NCBI GenBank assembly: GCA_013215945.1
Contig: JABSOM010000017.1
Span: 1-61,309 of the forward strand
DNA length: 61,309 bases
Direction of reading: 5' to 3'
Origin: Campylobacteraceae bacterium
Lineage (GTDB): Bacteria; Campylobacterota; Campylobacteria; Campylobacterales; Arcobacteraceae
Under the pieces are notes generated by a model that was not told where the DNA came from, made no database searches, and saw nothing but the letters and a program-made list of their open reading frames with translations. Below, one piece after another: positions 47,203 to 56,578 of the stretch. The position numbers were made by a program, and so were the translations under genes. Positions within the stretch are counted from its first letter, which is position 1. Each line of letters begins with the position of its first letter.

Positions 47203-47790
47203 AACCATAGGTGCATAAGATACACGTTGTTTAGGAACTCTTTCTAGTTCATGAATCTCTTTTGTTAAACGTGTGGTTAAACTTGATGAAGATAAGATAT
47301 AACCTGTTTCAATATCAATTAATTTTACAAATAATAACAATTTTTTGCTAGTAACGGTATACGTACCAACAAGAGCAAAAGATGCCGTACTTATATTATT
47401 TTTTAAAATCTTAGTCGAATTTCTACTTAACATGTTAAAACCATATTTCCCAATGGTAAAATCTCTTCCAAATTCAACTTGTCTGATAATGATATCTTGT
47501 GAAGATAGGGTATTTTTCAGGGATTCTGATAATACAAAACCAAGTTTTGAAGGGTTTTCAAGTTTTGAGAGGTTTACAAAATCAGAAACCAGTACAACTT
47601 CTGAACGTGTTACGTTCTTTTTAATTCTTTTTAGAGATTTTTCTACTAATTCATCAGTAAGGGCCTGAAAATCAGTAGACCACGAATACTTATTAAATAC
47701 ATTAGGTACAGTCGTAGTACAAGAACTTAATATAAATATACTTACAATTATTAAAAAATACGTCTTAAAAGCGGGTATATTTATATTCAC
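47197..47790 (-). CDS. FlgO-like lipoprotein
   Basis: A 197-residue lipoprotein: signal peptide ending in SSC (Cys near residue 24) followed by a FlgO-type domain with the VVLVSDFVNLSKL strand and a late FALVGTYTVTSKKLLLFVKLIDIETGYILSS pattern. FlgO family proteins are outer-membrane lipoproteins tied to flagella in Vibrio. It is four bases from a paralogous gene. The six-base overlap with recJ is at the 3' end. Confidence 0.78.
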   Translation of the reverse strand: MNINIPAFKTYFLIIVSIFILSSCTTTVPNVFNKYSWSTDFQALTDELVEKSLKRIKKNVTRSEVVLVSDFVNLSKLENPSKLGFVLSESLKNTLSSQDIIIRQVEFGRDFTIGKYGFNMLSRNSTKILKNNISTASFALVGTYTVTSKKLLLFVKLIDIETGYILSSSSLTTRLTKEIHELERVPKQRVSYAPMVL

Positions 47791-47794
47791 TTAT

Positions 47795-48481
47795 TTATTC
47801 TTTAACAATAGAAATTTTTCTAGCAGGTTTACAATCTTTAAAAAGTACACAATCATTTCTTAAACCATGAACATAAGTAGCTCTTGCACTTGAAATAATT
47901 CTTCCACTTTCATTATCAATTACTCTTGCATTTAACATGATTTTTTCGAATTGTCTTGAATATGTTCCTACTACTACATAGGTATTTTCAATTTTATCTT
48001 TTAGTTTTTTAATATTTCTTGAAATATAATATTCACCTTCGGCATTAATAGATACAGCTAACTGTCCTCTAAATTCAATAACATTAAAATTTCTGTTTGA
48101 TAATTCATTGATTAAACTCTCGCCAATAACTCTACCAAATTCTGTGGTTTTTTTGAAGTTATCAAGTCTTACAAAAGAAGTAATTAGTACAGGTTTAAAA
48201 CTGTTAAACTTTTTGTTTTGCATCATTTGGGTTGCTAATGATGTAATTGTTTGTTCTAAAGAAATTTGTCTTGTTACATGAGTAGACATATCATTAGATA
48301 CTTCCATTCTTTTTTTAGCACGATTTACTTTTAGTATTTCGCCTTTTATTGCTTTGTTAACTGTTGGTTCATCAGTATTTGATGGAGACGTATCCATTGG
48401 CTGTTGATAGGCACATCCTGTGCTTAATAACAAAGTAGATGCAATAAGAGCAAAACTAGCTTGCTTAATAAGTTTAATCAT
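47795..48481 (-). CDS. FlgO-like lipoprotein, longer paralog
   Basis: A 228-residue lipoprotein (signal peptide, lipobox STGC near residue 23) with a FlgO-type domain: VLITSFVRLDNFK, EFGRVIGESLINELSNRNFNVIEFR, then YVVVGTYSRQFEKIMLNARVIDNESGRIISSA. It adds two C-terminal Cys (CVLFKDC) that may form a disulfide. It is probably cotranscribed with the smaller paralog and may form a complex with it at the outer membrane. Confidence 0.8.
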   Translation of the reverse strand: MIKLIKQASFALIASTLLLSTGCAYQQPMDTSPSNTDEPTVNKAIKGEILKVNRAKKRMEVSNDMSTHVTRQISLEQTITSLATQMMQNKKFNSFKPVLITSFVRLDNFKKTTEFGRVIGESLINELSNRNFNVIEFRGQLAVSINAEGEYYISRNIKKLKDKIENTYVVVGTYSRQFEKIMLNARVIDNESGRIISSARATYVHGLRNDCVLFKDCKPARKISIVKE

Positions 48482-48644
48482 GAAAATCCCTTAAAGTGAT
48501 AATTTATAAATTTTATTTAAATGTAACTTATAAACTCATGAAAAGCGACAAATTATACGCTAGAAAGTTATATTTCTTTTTTAGTGACAGAATTAAGTGA
48601 ATTTTTTACTAAAAAACTTATAATAAGCAAAAGGATTCACAAAT

Positions 48645-49415
48645 ATGAAATTGGCATTGGTATTAAGTGGGGGAGGAGCAAAAGGAGCATTTCATCTTGG
48701 AATGTTGCATTTTTTTGAAGAAGAGAATATTAAAATAGAAGCCTATTCAGGGACCTCTATTGGAAGTATTATTGCTTGTTCTCATGCCAGTGGAGTAAGT
48801 GCAAAAGAACAATTTAAAATTTTCAAATCAAAAGAAATTAAAAAAGCATTAAAATTCAATTATTTTAAAAGGGGTTTACTAAAGATTGACCATAATAATA
48901 AAATTATTAATGAGCTTTTGCCTGTTGAGAAGCTTGAAGATTTATCACAAAAAGTTTATATAAATGCCTACGATATCATAGGAAAAAGAATGCACTATTT
49001 TTCCCAAGGTAATATCATAGATTTATGTATGGCATCATCTGCTCTAATTCCTATATTTAAACCCATAAGCTATAAAAAAATGCAACTCATTGATGGAGGT
49101 TTTATTGATAATCTTGCGGCAAAACCTTTTTTTAATAAAAACTTTAGTGTTTTTTCATCCAATGTGTTTCCAAAATCAGAAAATAAAAAAAGTCTTTATC
49201 TTAATCCTGTTAAATATCTTCGTAAAAAGATTTTTAGGCATGTAAGTAAAAATATGATTACAGCAATTGAAAACAGTGATTATTATTTTACTTCTTTAAA
49301 ATTAAATAAGTATAAAATTTTAAGTTTTAAAGATATTGAGCCTTGTTATGCCCTTGGATACAAAGAAGCACAAAATCAATTAAAGAAATTTTTAAAAGAT
49401 TATAGAGATAAATAA
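48645..49415 (+). CDS. Patatin-like phospholipase
   Basis: A 256-residue patatin-family protein. GGGAKGAFHLG near residue 9 forms the oxyanion hole, GTSIGS near 40 is the GxSxG nucleophile elbow, and DGGFID near 148 supplies the Asp of the Ser-Asp dyad. ATG preceded by AAAGGA. Likely cytoplasmic or membrane-associated lipid acyl hydrolase. Its lipid substrate is unknown; it stands alone between divergent FlgO genes and dnaE. Confidence 0.87.
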   Translation: MKLALVLSGGGAKGAFHLGMLHFFEEENIKIEAYSGTSIGSIIACSHASGVSAKEQFKIFKSKEIKKALKFNYFKRGLLKIDHNNKIINELLPVEKLEDLSQKVYINAYDIIGKRMHYFSQGNIIDLCMASSALIPIFKPISYKKMQLIDGGFIDNLAAKPFFNKNFSVFSSNVFPKSENKKSLYLNPVKYLRKKIFRHVSKNMITAIENSDYYFTSLKLNKYKILSFKDIEPCYALGYKEAQNQLKKFLKDYRDK

Positions 49416-49473
49416 TTAACACTTACTTAGCTTTTAAAGTAAGTATTTTTTTAGCTTTTATTTTAATTCTTTC

Positions 49474-49489
49474 TTAGATATAATCGCGA
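49474..49489 (+). promoter_or_regulatory. dnaE promoter core
   Basis: TTAGATATAATCGCGA with TATAAT at 49479-49484, identical to the pyrG core. The dnaE start follows 30 bases later. Confidence 0.6.
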
Positions 49490-49518
49490 TAATATAAAAA
49501 TAATTCAAAAGATTTATC

Positions 49519-52500
49519 ATGTCAAATATACCTCAATTTACACATTTACATTTACATACTGAGTATTCTTTACTCGATGGTGCCAATAAAATAAAAGTGC
49601 TTGCAAAAAAAGTAAAAGAAATGGGAATGACTTCTGTTGCTATGACAGATCATGGAAATATGTTTGGAGCCATTGATTTTTACAATGCAATGAATGCAGT
49701 AGGTGTTAAACCAATTATTGGAATGGAAGCCTATATTCATAACGCAGATGAAATTGATGATAAATCGACCAGACAACGCTTCCATCTTTGTTTATATGCA
49801 AAAAATGAAGTAGGATACAAAAACCTAATGTATTTAACCTCACAAGCTTATATGCATGGTTTTTATTATTATCCACGTATTAACAAAAAACTTTTACGTG
49901 AGCGCTCAGAAGGACTTGTTTGTTCGGCTGCGTGTTTACAAGGAGAGATTTCTTGGCATTTAAATACCAATAGTGAAAGAAACCTAAAAAATGGAGCAAA
50001 AGGTTATGAAAGAGCAAAAGAAATTGCCCTAGAATACCATGATATTTTTGGCGATGATTTTTACTTAGAAATTATGCGGCATGGAATTCCTGATCAACAT
50101 TTTATTGATGATCCTATTTTAAGAATTGCAAAAGAAACAGGTATTAAAGTTGTTGCAACCAATGATACACATTACTCAGAACAAAAAGATGCAGAAGCAC
50201 ATGAGGCTTTTATGTGTATTGCTATGAATAAACTTTTTGATGATCCCAACAGATTAAGACACAGTGTTCATGAGTTTTATTTAAAAACACCCGAACAAAT
50301 GGCACAATTGTACTTTGATATTCCAGAAGCTATACATGCTACACAAGAAATTGCGGATAAGTGTAATTTAACCATAAAACTAGGAGATCCAACCCCTCCT
50401 AACTTTAAATTTACAAGAGATAAAGCAGAAGTTCATTCACTTGTATTGCCAGAACCCGATATTGAATACTCGCTTGAAAACGATAAAATTTTATTTATTG
50501 ATGAGTGTTGGAGAGGGTTAGATAAACGTTTATTGATTGTAGATGAAAAAAAACATCAAGAATATAAAGACCGTTTACAAGTTGAAATAGATATTATTAA
50601 TAATATGAAATTCCCAGGGTATATGCTTATTGTTTGGGACTTTGTTATTGTTGCAAAAGAAATGGATATTCCAGTAGGCCCTGGAAGGGGATCAGCTGCT
50701 GGTTCCTTGGTTGCATTCTCACTTGAGATTACCGATATTGATCCTATGCCTTATGGGCTCTTATTTGAGAGATTTTTAAATCCTGAGAGAATATCTATGC
50801 CAGATATTGATATGGATTTCTGTCAAGCAAGACGGGGAGAGATTATTGATTATGTGGTTCAAAAATATGGACGGGCTAATGTTGCTCAAATTATTACTTT
50901 TGGAAAACTTCTTGCAAAAGGAGTAATAAGAGATGTTGCTAGGGTTTTAGATATGCCTTATTCCAAAGCAGATGCTATGGCAAAACTTATTCCTGATGAA
51001 CTTGGAATTAATCTTGTAGATTCTTATAAAAAAGAACCAAAGATTAAAGAGCTCTGTGATTCAGATCCTCAAGCACAAAGAGTATGGACACTTGCTCTTG
51101 CTCTTGAAGGTTTAAACAGAAATGCAGGAACACATGCTGCTGGTGTTGTTATTTCGAATGAACCTTTATGGAATAAAACGCCTTTATTTAAACCCTCAGG
51201 CCTAGATACGCTAGCAACCCAATACAATGGAAAATATGTTGAGGATGTGGATTTAATTAAATTTGACTTCTTGGGATTAAAAACCCTAACAGTAATTGAA
51301 GCAGCCAATAAACTAATTGAAAAAAGACATGGGAAACGAATTGATTTTTTACGTGCAGATGTAAATGATAAAGGTGTTTATGAGTTAATTCAAACAGGAA
51401 ATACTATTGGTTTATTTCAAATAGAATCAGATGGTATGCAAGATTTATGTAAACGCTTAAAACCCGATAATTTTGAAGATATTATTGCCGTACTTGCTTT
51501 ATACAGACCAGGTCCTATGGAGTCCGGAATGTTGGATGATTTTATTGACAGAAAACACGGACGGGCTAAAATTGATTATTTTTACGATGAATTTACTGAA
51601 CCCTTAACACCTATCCTTGAGCCTACTTATGGAGTAATTGTATATCAAGAACAAGTAATGCAGATTGTACAAACTATTGGTGGTTTTTCCCTTGGTGGGG
51701 CGGATTTAGTTAGGCGTGCTATGGGTAAAAAAATTGTTGAAGAGATGGCCAGATTAAAAGGTGAGTTTGCTTTAGGTGGCGTTAAAAAAGGGTATAACAA
51801 AGAACACTGTGAAGAACTATTTGATTTAATTGTTAAGTTTGCAGGATATGGATTTAATAAATCGCATTCAGCTGCATATGCCATGGTAACTTTTTACACT
51901 TCTTATTTAAAAAACTATTACCCTACTGAATTTATGGCAGCATTATTAACCCTAGAAAAAGACAATACGGATAAAGTTGTAAAATATGTGGATGAAGTAA
52001 AACGATTAAAGATTGAACTTTTTCCACCTGATATTAACAAATCGTATTTGGTATTTTCAGCAACTAGAATCGATAAAAAAGAAGTAGTAATGTTTGGAAT
52101 GGGAGCACTAAAAGGTGCTGGAGATGTAGCGATTAAGTCCATTATCGAGGCAAGAGATGAAGGAGGAGATTTTAAGGATTTATCTGATTTTATTTCAAGA
52201 ATTGATGGAAGTAAAGTAAATAAAAGAGTTATTGAAGCTCTTTCTAAATCAGGTGCATTTGATTGTTTTGGAATTACAAGACGTTCAATGATTGAACAAA
52301 TTGAATTAATTTCTGAAACAGTAAAAAACTCAATGAAAGCGAAAAAACAAGCAGTGGGTTCTTTATTTGGAGACGATGCAGAAATTACTAGAATGGATAT
52401 TAATCTTGAACCTTTAGAAGAATACTCTGCAAAAGAAATTCTTGAATTTGAAAAAGCCTCTTTGGGATTTTATGTATCAGGACACCCTTTAGATGAATAC

Positions 52501-53064
52501 AGAGAACAACTCTCACAAATAAAATATACCCTATCTTCTGAAATTGATGAAATAGCAGATGGAAGTGAAGCTTTATTTGTTGGAAAAGTTGAAACCATTA
52601 ATGAAAGAATTTCCAAAAAAGGAAATAAGTTTGCTATTGTAACGATTATGGATTTACATGGAAATATTGAATTGATGATGTTTGAAGATAAAATCAAAGA
52701 ATTAAAAGAAGATTTTGATTTAGAAGAACCCATAGCATTTAAAGTAAAAATTCAAAAAGATGAAATGTTCACACGAATATCTTTAAGAAAAATTGAGACC
52801 CTAAGAGATGCAAAAAAAGAAAAACTAAAAGTAAAAGCCAAAGTTATTGCTGAACCACCTTTACATATAGCAGTTGAATTTGCACACTCTGATAAAATTA
52901 TTTATGATTTATTTGAAATAATTGCACACAATCAAGGGAAAAGAGACTTGAAAATATTAGTAAAATCAAAATTAGGCGATATTGAGCTAGAATCAGGTTT
53001 TAAAGTCCACTCAAATGTTGTTAACATGATCAAATCACTCAAGGGAGCTTATATAATAGAATGA
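49519..53064 (+). CDS. dnaE: DNA polymerase III alpha subunit
   Basis: An 1181-residue replicative polymerase. PHP domain from residue 7 (HLHTEYSLLDGA) with metal-like His residues, the finger/palm region with GPGRGSAAGSLVAFSL near 390 and PDIDMDF (catalytic Asp pair) near 428, then the beta-binding and OB-fold C-terminal parts. No intein or large gap. Weak Shine-Dalgarno, but start length and N-terminus fit the family. The stop overlaps surE by four bases. Confidence 0.97.
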   Translation: MSNIPQFTHLHLHTEYSLLDGANKIKVLAKKVKEMGMTSVAMTDHGNMFGAIDFYNAMNAVGVKPIIGMEAYIHNADEIDDKSTRQRFHLCLYAKNEVGYKNLMYLTSQAYMHGFYYYPRINKKLLRERSEGLVCSAACLQGEISWHLNTNSERNLKNGAKGYERAKEIALEYHDIFGDDFYLEIMRHGIPDQHFIDDPILRIAKETGIKVVATNDTHYSEQKDAEAHEAFMCIAMNKLFDDPNRLRHSVHEFYLKTPEQMAQLYFDIPEAIHATQEIADKCNLTIKLGDPTPPNFKFTRDKAEVHSLVLPEPDIEYSLENDKILFIDECWRGLDKRLLIVDEKKHQEYKDRLQVEIDIINNMKFPGYMLIVWDFVIVAKEMDIPVGPGRGSAAGSLVAFSLEITDIDPMPYGLLFERFLNPERISMPDIDMDFCQARRGEIIDYVVQKYGRANVAQIITFGKLLAKGVIRDVARVLDMPYSKADAMAKLIPDELGINLVDSYKKEPKIKELCDSDPQAQRVWTLALALEGLNRNAGTHAAGVVISNEPLWNKTPLFKPSGLDTLATQYNGKYVEDVDLIKFDFLGLKTLTVIEAANKLIEKRHGKRIDFLRADVNDKGVYELIQTGNTIGLFQIESDGMQDLCKRLKPDNFEDIIAVLALYRPGPMESGMLDDFIDRKHGRAKIDYFYDEFTEPLTPILEPTYGVIVYQEQVMQIVQTIGGFSLGGADLVRRAMGKKIVEEMARLKGEFALGGVKKGYNKEHCEELFDLIVKFAGYGFNKSHSAAYAMVTFYTSYLKNYYPTEFMAALLTLEKDNTDKVVKYVDEVKRLKIELFPPDINKSYLVFSATRIDKKEVVMFGMGALKGAGDVAIKSIIEARDEGGDFKDLSDFISRIDGSKVNKRVIEALSKSGAFDCFGITRRSMIEQIELISETVKNSMKAKKQAVGSLFGDDAEITRMDINLEPLEEYSAKEILEFEKASLGFYVSGHPLDEYREQLSQIKYTLSSEIDEIADGSEALFVGKVETINERISKKGNKFAIVTIMDLHGNIELMMFEDKIKELKEDFDLEEPIAFKVKIQKDEMFTRISLRKIETLRDAKKEKLKVKAKVIAEPPLHIAVEFAHSDKIIYDLFEIIAHNQGKRDLKILVKSKLGDIELESGFKVHSNVVNMIKSLKGAYIIE

Positions 53065-53849
53065 AACATATATTAATTACAAACGACGATGGGTTTGATG
53101 CTTCTGGCTTACGTGCCTTAATAGAAGCCTTAAGCCCACTAGCAAAACTAACAATAGTTGCACCTGCTAAGAATAAATCTGCTTGTGGGCATTCCCTTAC
53201 TTTGGATAAACCACTGCGTATGATTAAAATAGAAAAAGATTTTTATAAAATGGATGATGGAACACCAACAGATTGTATTTTTGTATCTTTGAATAATTTA
53301 TTTACAGACAAAAACAGACCTGATTTGGTTATTTCTGGTATTAATATTGGCTCAAATATGGGAGAAGATATTACCTATTCAGGAACAGCTGCAGGTGCTA
53401 TGGAAGCAGTGCTTCAAGGCATACCAGCTATATCAATTTCACAGGTATTTACAGATGGTTATAAATCCCTAAAAATAGGTTTTAACTATGCATTAGCAAA
53501 AGATACCATACAAAAACTTGCGAAAAAAATACTTGAAGGGCAATTTCCCTTAGCAAGCAGAAAGTTTTTAAATGTTAATATTCCGCTTATTGATATAAAT
53601 GAATGCAAAGGTATTAAAATTACCAAAGTAGGACATAGAAATTATGGTCATATTACGCATAAACATTTAGATCCAAGAGAGAAAGAATATTACTGGATTG
53701 GAGCACACCCTTTATCTTGGAAAGAAAGCAAGAATAAAGATTGTGACTTTGAAGCAGTTAAAGCAAACTACGTCTCAGTCTCTCCTTGTCATTTGGATTT
53801 AACATCTTATAGTGATATAGATAACTTAAGTACGTGGATAAAAGGATAG
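53061..53849 (+). CDS. surE: 5'-nucleotidase SurE
   Basis: A 262-residue SurE-family phosphatase. ITNDDG at residues 6-11 supplies the metal Asp pair; VISGINIGSNMGEDITYSGTAAGAMEA near residue 92 and a late VSVSPCHLDLT segment are typical. It dephosphorylates nucleoside monophosphates. It overlaps dnaE by four bases and may be cotranscribed with it. Confidence 0.94.
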   Translation: MKHILITNDDGFDASGLRALIEALSPLAKLTIVAPAKNKSACGHSLTLDKPLRMIKIEKDFYKMDDGTPTDCIFVSLNNLFTDKNRPDLVISGINIGSNMGEDITYSGTAAGAMEAVLQGIPAISISQVFTDGYKSLKIGFNYALAKDTIQKLAKKILEGQFPLASRKFLNVNIPLIDINECKGIKITKVGHRNYGHITHKHLDPREKEYYWIGAHPLSWKESKNKDCDFEAVKANYVSVSPCHLDLTSYSDIDNLSTWIKG

Positions 53850-53853
53850 TATT

Positions 53854-54111
53854 ATGAATTATAGAAAAGAAGTTCGGTCCCTAATTGAGAAATTAGTTGG
53901 AGATTTAAAAGAAGAAGAAGCGTTAATTGAAACCTTAAAAAGAAAACTAACAAAAAAAGAATTTAAAGTTTTTGTGGCACAAGGAAATGGACTTTCAAAA
54001 GAAGACATAGCAAAAGAAGTAAGAATTGAGCTTGATAGAGTAGAAGAAGTACTTAAAGCTTTAAAGAAAAAAATCAATCAAGAAAAAATTAAAAAAGAAT
54101 TATGTGAATAA
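53854..54111 (+). CDS. Small HTH-like protein
   Basis: An 85-residue, highly charged, mostly helical protein. Residues 33-65 (KKEFKVFVAQGNGLSKEDIAKE then LDRVEEVLKALKK) have the look of a sigma-70 region-4-like helix-turn-helix. The rest is coiled-coil. It starts 4 bases after surE. No family can be named; a DNA- or RNA-polymerase-binding role is a guess. Confidence 0.6.
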   Translation: MNYRKEVRSLIEKLVGDLKEEEALIETLKRKLTKKEFKVFVAQGNGLSKEDIAKEVRIELDRVEEVLKALKKKINQEKIKKELCE

Positions 54112-54129
54112 TACCTTTGGTATTATTCA
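54105..54129. terminator. Hairpin terminator between convergent genes
   Basis: Eleven-base perfect arms (54105-54115 and 54119-54129), TTT loop. On the plus strand it is followed by TTTTATTT. It overlaps the end of the small HTH-like gene and lies 3 bases from the end of the Csd4-like gene. Confidence 0.7.
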
Positions 54130-54131
54130 TT

Positions 54132-55505
54132 TTATTTAATAATTAAAGAAGCTCTTTCATTCGTATTATTAAATGCAATAGCTTTTTGCTTCCGTTTATT
54201 AAAATGTACCAATAACATTCCTGCAAATTTTTTCTCTTTATAAAATTCAACTCTAAAAATTTTACCACGTTTATCTAATGAAAACTTTCTCATTATTTGA
54301 TTTTTTGAAACAGAAATACCCGATTCGTTTTTAACATTTTTTCTTGAATAACCAATAATATTTACACGAACATCATCTTGTGGAAAGATATAGAAATTTT
54401 TTGTAACAGAAAGTAAAGTACCTAGTTTAACTTCTTTTTTAATGCCATCAACTTTTACTTCAACAAAGTTATTAATGTCATCAATCTCCAAATAATCAGG
54501 AATTAATCTAGCAACACGTCTGTTCCCATAATGAATAGCATACATATTGTCTTTTTTAACAATTGTCATTAAAGGATTACTTGCTTTAAATTTTAGTATT
54601 CCATCTTTGTTAATAGGAAAATATTTAATAATATTTCTTATTTTTGATAAAGGCAATTGCACTTTATTATCATGAAAGGAAATAGAAATATCATTATCAA
54701 TAACATTTTTTAAAGCACGGCCTTGTAATTTAAAATTTCGTGTAAACTCAATACCCATAACGGCCATATACTCTTCTAATGCTAATAAATGATAATATGT
54801 TCGTTGATGCACAGGAAGAGACTTGCTCGCTTCATTTGCAAAAGCAGATTTTCCTCTATTAATAGCAAAATAGGTCAAAGATTTTTCCATTTCTATATCG
54901 CCGTCTTTAGTTTTTGTATTTCTTACTTCGTAATAATGCTCTTTTTTTATAAGGTTTTTATTAATTGATTTTGTAATTCTATTAGAAATTTCTAGTAAAT
55001 TATTGTATTTCTCAACTTTTATTTTTGTTTGATCAATAATAACACTTTGTCCCCATCGTCTAGGAGAATGCATATTATCAATGTATTTTTTTCTGTAAAA
55101 TCCACTTCCGTCATGTAAATTAATAATCATTTTTACATCATTTTGTTGAATTATATTTTTAATTCTTTCAACATTAGCAAAATCTGGGTCTTTTTCTGAA
55201 AGGTTTGAGAATTTTCTGTTCATATCACCAAAACGTCCGCGTGAACGTTTAATAATAGAATCAAAGTTTAAATTAGGAACAACCCAAACAGAGCCTTTTG
55301 TAATAGTATAATGTGTTGCTATTAAAGAAGCAGACATAAAACCACCTGGTTCATCCCCTTGGATTCCACCAATTATTAATAAAGTATTATTGTCTTGTTG
55401 TCCTTTTTTAATAAGCTCAAAATCAGGTAAAGTATTTGCAAATAAACATTGTGTAAATACTGCAAGCAGGGCCAGTCTAAATAATTTTAATGTGCCAAGG
55501 CTCAT
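54132..55505 (-). CDS. Csd4/Pgp1-type peptidoglycan carboxypeptidase
   Basis: A 457-residue secreted M14-fold protein (signal peptide to about residue 23). Zinc ligands are Gln49, Glu52 and His131, with the same spacing as Gln46, Glu49, His128 in Helicobacter Csd4. The Gln in place of the usual His is the mark of this family. Csd4/Pgp1 trims muropeptide side chains (D,L-carboxypeptidase on tripeptides) and sets helical or curved shape. Three domains are typical; the C-terminal 180 residues look beta-rich. The start lies 29 bases inside the M15 gene. Confidence 0.9.
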   Translation of the reverse strand: MSLGTLKLFRLALLAVFTQCLFANTLPDFELIKKGQQDNNTLLIIGGIQGDEPGGFMSASLIATHYTITKGSVWVVPNLNFDSIIKRSRGRFGDMNRKFSNLSEKDPDFANVERIKNIIQQNDVKMIINLHDGSGFYRKKYIDNMHSPRRWGQSVIIDQTKIKVEKYNNLLEISNRITKSINKNLIKKEHYYEVRNTKTKDGDIEMEKSLTYFAINRGKSAFANEASKSLPVHQRTYYHLLALEEYMAVMGIEFTRNFKLQGRALKNVIDNDISISFHDNKVQLPLSKIRNIIKYFPINKDGILKFKASNPLMTIVKKDNMYAIHYGNRRVARLIPDYLEIDDINNFVEVKVDGIKKEVKLGTLLSVTKNFYIFPQDDVRVNIIGYSRKNVKNESGISVSKNQIMRKFSLDKRGKIFRVEFYKEKKFAGMLLVHFNKRKQKAIAFNNTNERASLIIK

Positions 55506-56289
55506 ATCTCACTCCATCTTTATTATTAACAGTGTATCTCATGTCAATATATTTTAATTTTTTCATTTCTCTAAATTCATCTGTTAAAGCAAAACGTGCC
55601 GTAAAATTTGCATAACCAAAACCTTTTTTACCAATATCAAAATCTCCAATAGAATGATAAGTAAAAGCAGGAGGAGCAATTGATCGTGAAGTCAACGATA
55701 AGTTGGCTTTTTTTGAATACAATTTATCAACAAACAACTTTAATTGTTTTACAACAGATCGTACACCTGAAGTTAATATAATTGAGTTTCCAATGTCTTT
55801 TTTCATATGATTATACGCTTCTAGGGTTTTACCTTTATACAAATAATGACCTGTTCTTGGGACTTTATATAAGGCTTTTTTATAAATTTTATCAGTTAAA
55901 GAATAGGTTATTCTATCGCCATAAAAACCATGTACTCTGGGATCATAATAAAAAATGGACTCAATAAATTCAAGCTCCAATTTTGTAAATTTTCCTATTT
56001 TAGAGTAGTTTCTTCCAATAAACAACATATCATCAAAAGATAGGATATTAAAGTTTCCATAACCAACATGTCTTTGCACCATTTTTAACTTATATCGTAA
56101 GCTTTTAAGTGCTTTTTGATATTCACCTGGTAAAAAGATATCGCTGTGCTGATTGTTTAAGGTTTGTCCAATTGAATCATTAGGCGTGATTATTTTAACA
56201 TCTGCCATTAAAATTGGAGCTGCTATTGTACTACTAAGTGTAGTAATAGTAAGGAGTTTTGCTTGATTTAAAAAATTTCTTCTATTCAT
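55477..56289 (-). CDS. M15-type (VanY-like) peptidase
   Basis: A 270-residue protein with a Tat-like N-terminus (MNRRNFLNQAKLLTITTLSS). The C-terminal half has the LAS/M15 zinc motifs: SGVRS near residue 174, YHSIGDFDIG near 212 (His and Asp ligands), and YEPWH at the end (catalytic Glu and His ligand). It probably cleaves peptidoglycan cross-links or stem peptides. It overlaps the Csd4-like gene by 29 bases. Confidence 0.82.
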   Translation of the reverse strand: MNRRNFLNQAKLLTITTLSSTIAAPILMADVKIITPNDSIGQTLNNQHSDIFLPGEYQKALKSLRYKLKMVQRHVGYGNFNILSFDDMLFIGRNYSKIGKFTKLELEFIESIFYYDPRVHGFYGDRITYSLTDKIYKKALYKVPRTGHYLYKGKTLEAYNHMKKDIGNSIILTSGVRSVVKQLKLFVDKLYSKKANLSLTSRSIAPPAFTYHSIGDFDIGKKGFGYANFTARFALTDEFREMKKLKYIDMRYTVNNKDGVRYEPWHIKII

Positions 56290-56314
56290 AATGCATATTG
56301 TATAAAATTATTTC

Positions 56315-56578
56315 TTATAAAACCATTTTAATTTGCTTATGTTTACCTAATCTTTCATATAAATATGTTCTGTCCTCATCATTATGCACAATTAGATCAA
56401 TATTAAAGGATGCAAATTTACCTTTTTTACTTGTTTTTGAGGCTTCTAAAGTATGTGTTCGCCCCTCTAATACTTCTTTTACTATTTTTTTCGCATTATC
56501 TTCTTGTAAAATAACAATTTTATATGCCCAAGAACAAGGATAATCTAATTTTAATTTTTCTTTATTTAAATCTACCAC
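56315..56578 (-). CDS. DUF493 (YbeD) family protein
   Basis: An 87-residue protein of the DUF493/YbeD family with ferredoxin-like fold. It has the CSWAYKIV and KFASFNIDLIVHNDEDRTYLYERL segments expected of the family. GTG start sharing its G with the moaC stop (TAGTG). Function of the family is unsettled; proposed regulatory roles. Confidence 0.82.
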   Translation of the reverse strand: MVDLNKEKLKLDYPCSWAYKIVILQEDNAKKIVKEVLEGRTHTLEASKTSKKGKFASFNIDLIVHNDEDRTYLYERLGKHKQIKMVL

